A DNA stretch of 8,850 nucleotides from Candidatus Nomurabacteria bacterium (lineage in GTDB: Bacteria > Patescibacteriota > Minisyncoccia > Phycocordibacterales > UBA1006): positions 1 to 8,850 of the forward strand of contig JAOULM010000027.1 in the NCBI GenBank assembly GCA_029882015.1, given 5' to 3'. The position numbers and the translations under genes are program-made. The notes beneath the pieces were generated by a model. The model did not search any database and was not told where the DNA came from. It saw only the letters and a list, made by a program, of their open reading frames with translations. The first letter of the stretch is position 1; the number at the start of each line of letters is the position of its first letter. Below, one piece after another: positions 5,374-8,850 of this stretch.

Positions 5374-8300
5374 ATGGCGAAATCTGACTTTGTACACCTA
5401 CATAATCACTCACACTATTCCCTGTTGCAGGGACTTTCTAAAATACCCAACATGGTTAATCGTGCGCAGGAATATGACATGGATGCATTGGCTCTGACGG
5501 ATTATGGATCAATGTATGGGGCTATTTCTTTTTATAAAAAATGTAAAGACGTTGGAATCAAGCCTATTTTAGGAGTCGACGCCTATATGGCGGCTCGCGG
5601 AATGGAAGACAAAGAACATGGATTGGATAACAAACGATTCCCTTTTACATTGTTGGCAAAAAATAATAACGGCTATCAGACATTGATGAAATTGATATCA
5701 CAGTCATATCTCAAGGGATTTTATTACAAACCCCGCATGGACAAGGTGCTGCTAAAAGAAATGGTGACTCCTGGTGATTTGGTCTGTATGTCGGGTCCCG
5801 TCTATGGCGAGGTTGGCCAAGCGGTTTTGACGAAAAACTTTGATCGCGCACGTGAATTGGTCCAAGAGTACATCAATATTTTCGGCGTTGAAAATTATTA
5901 TATTGAATTGATGTTCAATGAACACATCGATGGATTGCGCGAAATTAACCGTGACTTGAAACAGATTGCCGAGGATATGGGGGTGCAAGTCGTCGCAACG
6001 CAGAATTCACATTATCTGGATCCTGATGACCGCGAGGCGTTTGACACTTTGATAACGATTAGCGCCACAGGTGTAAAAAAATCTGCAGATTTCATGAAAG
6101 GAGAATTCTCGTTCAAGAAACCAGCAGAGATGGAAAAATTGTTTGCAGATTACCCAGAGGCTATTGCGAATACTAAAAAAATTGCTGACGAATGTAATGT
6201 TGAATTAGAATTAGGCAATTGGAACTTTCCAAAATTCGAAGTCCCCAGCGGCGAGACGCACGCGTCGTATCTACGAAAGAAAGTGTACGAGGGTGTCGAG
6301 CGTCGTTACGGAGAATTAAATGATGAAATAAAAGAACGTATTGATCGTGAATTAGGAGTGATCGAATTCAAGGGGTTTCCCGTATATATGTTGATTGTGG
6401 GAGACTTGATTGATTTTGCACGTCGCAGTGATATCTATACCAATATTCGTGGTTCGGTTGCGGGATCTATTGTCACGTATCTGTTAGGAATTACTACCGT
6501 TGATCCACTGCGATTCAAACTACCATTCGAGCGTTTTTTGAACCCCGAGCGACCAACGGCTCCGGATATTGATATGGACTTTGCGGATAATCGCCGTGAT
6601 GATGTTTTGGATTACGCAAGGCAAAAATATGGGGTCAAAGCTGTAGCGCAGATTGGAACGTTTGGAACCATGGCTGCACGCGGATCTATTCGCGATGTAA
6701 CGCGCGCGCTGGGATTTGGATATGATCTGGGTGACAAGATGTCCAAGATGATTCCTATGGGATCACAGGGGTTCGCTATGACTATCGAGCGTGCCTTAGG
6801 GATTGAACCCGAACTAAAAAAGATGTACAAAAAAGACGCCGATGCAAAAAGAATTATTGACATGGCGCAACGCATCGAGGGATCCGCACGACACATTTCT
6901 GTCCATGCTGCGGGGGTGGTGATTTCACCAACACGCGTAGATGATTACACGCCGGTCCAAATGGATCCCAAAGGAGGAAAAATTATTACTCAATATGATA
7001 TGCATGCCGTCGAAGACGCGGGATTGATTAAATTTGATTTCTTGGGAATTCGCAACTTGGCAATTTTGGGAGACGCTGTTCGTTTGGTAAAACAAATCCA
7101 CGACAAGGTAATCGTCTTGGAAGAAGTTCCGGTAGATGATGCAAAAACATTTAAAATGTTAGCCGAGGGAAAAACCATGGGAGTATTCCAAATGGCTGGT
7201 GATGGTATGACGCGCTACCTGCGTGAATTGAACCCAACCAAAATCGATGACCTGAATGCGATGGTGGCTCTGTATCGTCCCGGTCCGATGGAAATGATCC
7301 CGGAATACATTAAGCGAAAACAAAACCCACGGCTGATTAAATATTTGGATCCACGTATGGAAAAAATCTTGGACTTGTCGTATGGGGTTATTACCTATCA
7401 GGATGACGTCATGATGATTGCCATCGAGCTAGCTGGATACAGCTGGCTCGAGGCTGATAAATTGCGTAAAGCCATGGGAAAGAAAATTCCCGCTCTGATG
7501 GAAGAGCAAAAGAAAAAACTGATGACAGGTTTGTTGGAGCACGGACTGGATCAGAAAAAATCAGACACCCTGTGGTCACTGATTGAACCATTTGCTGCCT
7601 ACGGATTTAACAAGGCTCACGCCGCCAGTTATGGGCAGGTGTCGTATTGGACTGCATATATGAAGGCCAATTACCCTGTTCCTTATATGACAGCTATCCT
7701 GACCGCTGAATCAGGTAAGACCGAAAAAATTACCGAGGTTATCCACGAATGTACAAAAATGGGTATTGAAATTTTACCTCCAGATATCAATGAATCATTC
7801 AATGGGTTTACCGTTATTGAAACCAAGGCAGATGTAACCCAAGATGGTGGCAAGATTCGTTTTGGTTTAGACACGATTAAAAACTTTGGACATGATATCG
7901 GTCAGGCTATTATTGATGAACGCAAGGCAAATGGAAAATTCGAATCCATGGAAGATTTTTTGGAACGAATTCAGCACAAAAATTTGACCAAAAAATCTTT
8001 GGAGGCCTTGCTAATGGTTGGGGCTATGGATTCATTTGGTGATCGTGGAAAACTGATTGCAAACATGGAAAATTTGCTGGCATTTAATAAATCTGCCAAA
8101 CTGCAGAACACCGACCAGGTATCACTGTTCGGCGGGCTGGCATCAGCACCACAGGCTAAATTGAAATTAGTTGATGCCGAGCCAGCAACCAAAGACCAGA
8201 AATTACTGTGGGAAAAAGAATTACTAGGGGTATATGTGTCGGGACATCCGTTGGATAAATTCCGCGAGGTATTCGACAAAGCAAAATTTAATATTAAAAA

Positions 8301-8574
8301 AATAAAAGAATCCGGACGTGAGGGGGTGACTCTGGTTGCTGCGGGTATCATCGAGGAATGCAAAGTCATCCTGACCAAAGCCAAACAACAAAAAATGGCA
8401 TTTGTTCGTTTGGCTGATATGTCGGGTGAAATAGAATGTGTTGTGTTCCCCAAGATTTACGATGAATTCAAAGATTTGCTAGAGACCGATGCAACGGTCA
8501 TGTTCAAGGCAAAAATTAGCGACCGCGATGGCGAGCGTAGTTTGTTGGTGGGTAAAATAAAAAAATTAGGGTAA
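5374..8574 (+). CDS. dnaE: DNA polymerase III alpha subunit
   Basis: The 1066-residue protein is the replicative DNA polymerase of the DnaE type. An N-terminal PHP domain (about 1-270) opens with FVHLHNHSHYSLLQG. The palm carries PDIDMDF with D400 and D402, and KFDFLG with D555, matching the three catalytic aspartates. RHISVHAAGVVIS (506-518) and the fingers-region YGFNKAHAASYGQVSYWTAY are family fingerprints. Helix-hairpin-helix-like sequence NLTKKSLEALLMVGAMDSFG follows. A sliding-clamp-binding motif QVSLF occupies 915-919, and LLGVYVSGHPLDKF precedes a C-terminal OB-fold (about 980-1066). The protein stops after the OB-fold, so the tau-binding tail of the 1160-residue E. coli protein is absent. 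No proofreading exonuclease insertion is present, so it is not PolC. The start lies 9 nt after TATAAT with no Shine-Dalgarno. Confidence 0.98.
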   Translation: MAKSDFVHLHNHSHYSLLQGLSKIPNMVNRAQEYDMDALALTDYGSMYGAISFYKKCKDVGIKPILGVDAYMAARGMEDKEHGLDNKRFPFTLLAKNNNGYQTLMKLISQSYLKGFYYKPRMDKVLLKEMVTPGDLVCMSGPVYGEVGQAVLTKNFDRARELVQEYINIFGVENYYIELMFNEHIDGLREINRDLKQIAEDMGVQVVATQNSHYLDPDDREAFDTLITISATGVKKSADFMKGEFSFKKPAEMEKLFADYPEAIANTKKIADECNVELELGNWNFPKFEVPSGETHASYLRKKVYEGVERRYGELNDEIKERIDRELGVIEFKGFPVYMLIVGDLIDFARRSDIYTNIRGSVAGSIVTYLLGITTVDPLRFKLPFERFLNPERPTAPDIDMDFADNRRDDVLDYARQKYGVKAVAQIGTFGTMAARGSIRDVTRALGFGYDLGDKMSKMIPMGSQGFAMTIERALGIEPELKKMYKKDADAKRIIDMAQRIEGSARHISVHAAGVVISPTRVDDYTPVQMDPKGGKIITQYDMHAVEDAGLIKFDFLGIRNLAILGDAVRLVKQIHDKVIVLEEVPVDDAKTFKMLAEGKTMGVFQMAGDGMTRYLRELNPTKIDDLNAMVALYRPGPMEMIPEYIKRKQNPRLIKYLDPRMEKILDLSYGVITYQDDVMMIAIELAGYSWLEADKLRKAMGKKIPALMEEQKKKLMTGLLEHGLDQKKSDTLWSLIEPFAAYGFNKAHAASYGQVSYWTAYMKANYPVPYMTAILTAESGKTEKITEVIHECTKMGIEILPPDINESFNGFTVIETKADVTQDGGKIRFGLDTIKNFGHDIGQAIIDERKANGKFESMEDFLERIQHKNLTKKSLEALLMVGAMDSFGDRGKLIANMENLLAFNKSAKLQNTDQVSLFGGLASAPQAKLKLVDAEPATKDQKLLWEKELLGVYVSGHPLDKFREVFDKAKFNIKKIKESGREGVTLVAAGIIEECKVILTKAKQQKMAFVRLADMSGEIECVVFPKIYDEFKDLLETDATVMFKAKISDRDGERSLLVGKIKKLG

Positions 8575-8578
8575 ATAA

Positions 8579-8620
8579 AAAAGGTTTTGCGTTTTGCAAA
8601 ACCTTTTATGGTTATTTTTT
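8579..8620. terminator. Bidirectional terminator between dnaE and a convergent gene
   Basis: Perfect 12-bp arms AAAAGGTTTTGC (8579-8590) and GCAAAACCTTTT (8596-8607) flank a 5-nt loop. The plus strand continues to TTATTTTTT by 8620, and the minus strand continues with further T and ATTTA. It begins 4 bp after the dnaE stop and can serve both converging genes. Confidence 0.85.
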
Positions 8621-8622
8621 AA

Positions 8623-8850
8623 TCATTCTTTAATTTTACTAACAGAGAATACAACAATGACCCAAAGAATGTACCCAATAAATACCCCAGTAACAAACCC
8701 ACAGATGAATCTATAAAAGAACCCAGCAAGGAAATCATTACCTAACCCACCAAGAATTCCAGTGATGACCCCAACATAAAACCCAGCTAGAATGCAAAAA
8801 ATTAAGCCGTCAATAAATACATCAATTAATTCACCTTCATTATAGCTTAT
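8623..8850 (-). CDS. Small glycine-rich membrane protein, N-terminus outside window
   Basis: An open minus-strand frame runs from the window edge to a TGA at 8623-8625 and gives 75 residues with no in-frame ATG, so the start lies beyond 8850. Two hydrophobic stretches (about residues 15-37 and 48-70) look like membrane helices. They contain repeated glycines in similar surroundings: LAGFYVGVITGILGG, LAGFFYRFICG and GFVTGVFIGYI. The C-terminus is basic (SVSKIKE). It converges on dnaE and ends just after the shared terminator. I do not recognise the family; glycine-zipper-like packing of the helices is a guess. Confidence 0.65.
   Translation of the reverse strand: MSYNEGELIDVFIDGLIFCILAGFYVGVITGILGGLGNDFLAGFFYRFICGFVTGVFIGYILWVIVVFSVSKIKE

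Noticed and set aside
7971..8453. Minus-strand open frame of 160 codons inside dnaE
   Set aside because: The dnaE frame here encodes clear clamp-binding and OB-fold sequence; the antisense product shows no recognisable motif.
1..8850. tRNA, rRNA, CRISPR array, transposase or phage genes
   Set aside because: I saw no direct-repeat array, no cloverleaf-like segment in the gaps and no matching protein motifs.

Overview
The window looks like ordinary chromosome from a small-genome bacterium, most likely a member of the Candidate Phyla Radiation (Patescibacteria). This is inferred from several traits together: a 56-residue bL32 without zinc-ribbon cysteines, a NusB fused to a Nudix-like domain, almost no Shine-Dalgarno sequences, several starts placed 6-9 nt after a -10 box, and compact spacing. 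No rRNA or marker protein here fixes the lineage. TAA ends most genes and TGA ends the last one, so UGA is read as stop.

Left part (1-1971, all minus strand): rpmF (bL32), then nusB-Nudix, then rnc (RNase III, cut by the window edge). This is an RNA and ribosome maturation cluster. A hairpin terminator follows rpmF, and a repeat-like block of about 99 bp with nested inverted repeats separates nusB from rnc.

Middle (1994-4682): a minus-strand DHH/MYG1-like phosphoesterase relative, then a divergent pair. The minus-strand member is a small protein with the two HxS/HxT motifs of 2H phosphoesterases. The plus-strand member is an unrecognised 348-residue protein. Their promoters face away from each other and both -35 boxes lie in or at one perfect 9+3+9 palindrome, so one regulator could control both. 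This is the best candidate for something undescribed here.

Right part (4727-8850): rnhB (RNase HII, minus) and dnaE (DNA polymerase III alpha, plus) diverge from a 41-bp gap that holds a perfect 12-bp palindrome between two -10 boxes. dnaE ends at a bidirectional hairpin terminator and is followed by the 3' end of a convergent gene for a small glycine-rich membrane protein.

The housekeeping genes cover RNA processing (RNase III, NusB), translation (bL32) and replication (RNase HII, DnaE). No tRNA, rRNA, CRISPR array, transposase or phage gene was seen. No gene-free stretch exceeds 300 bases; the longest is 607-786.
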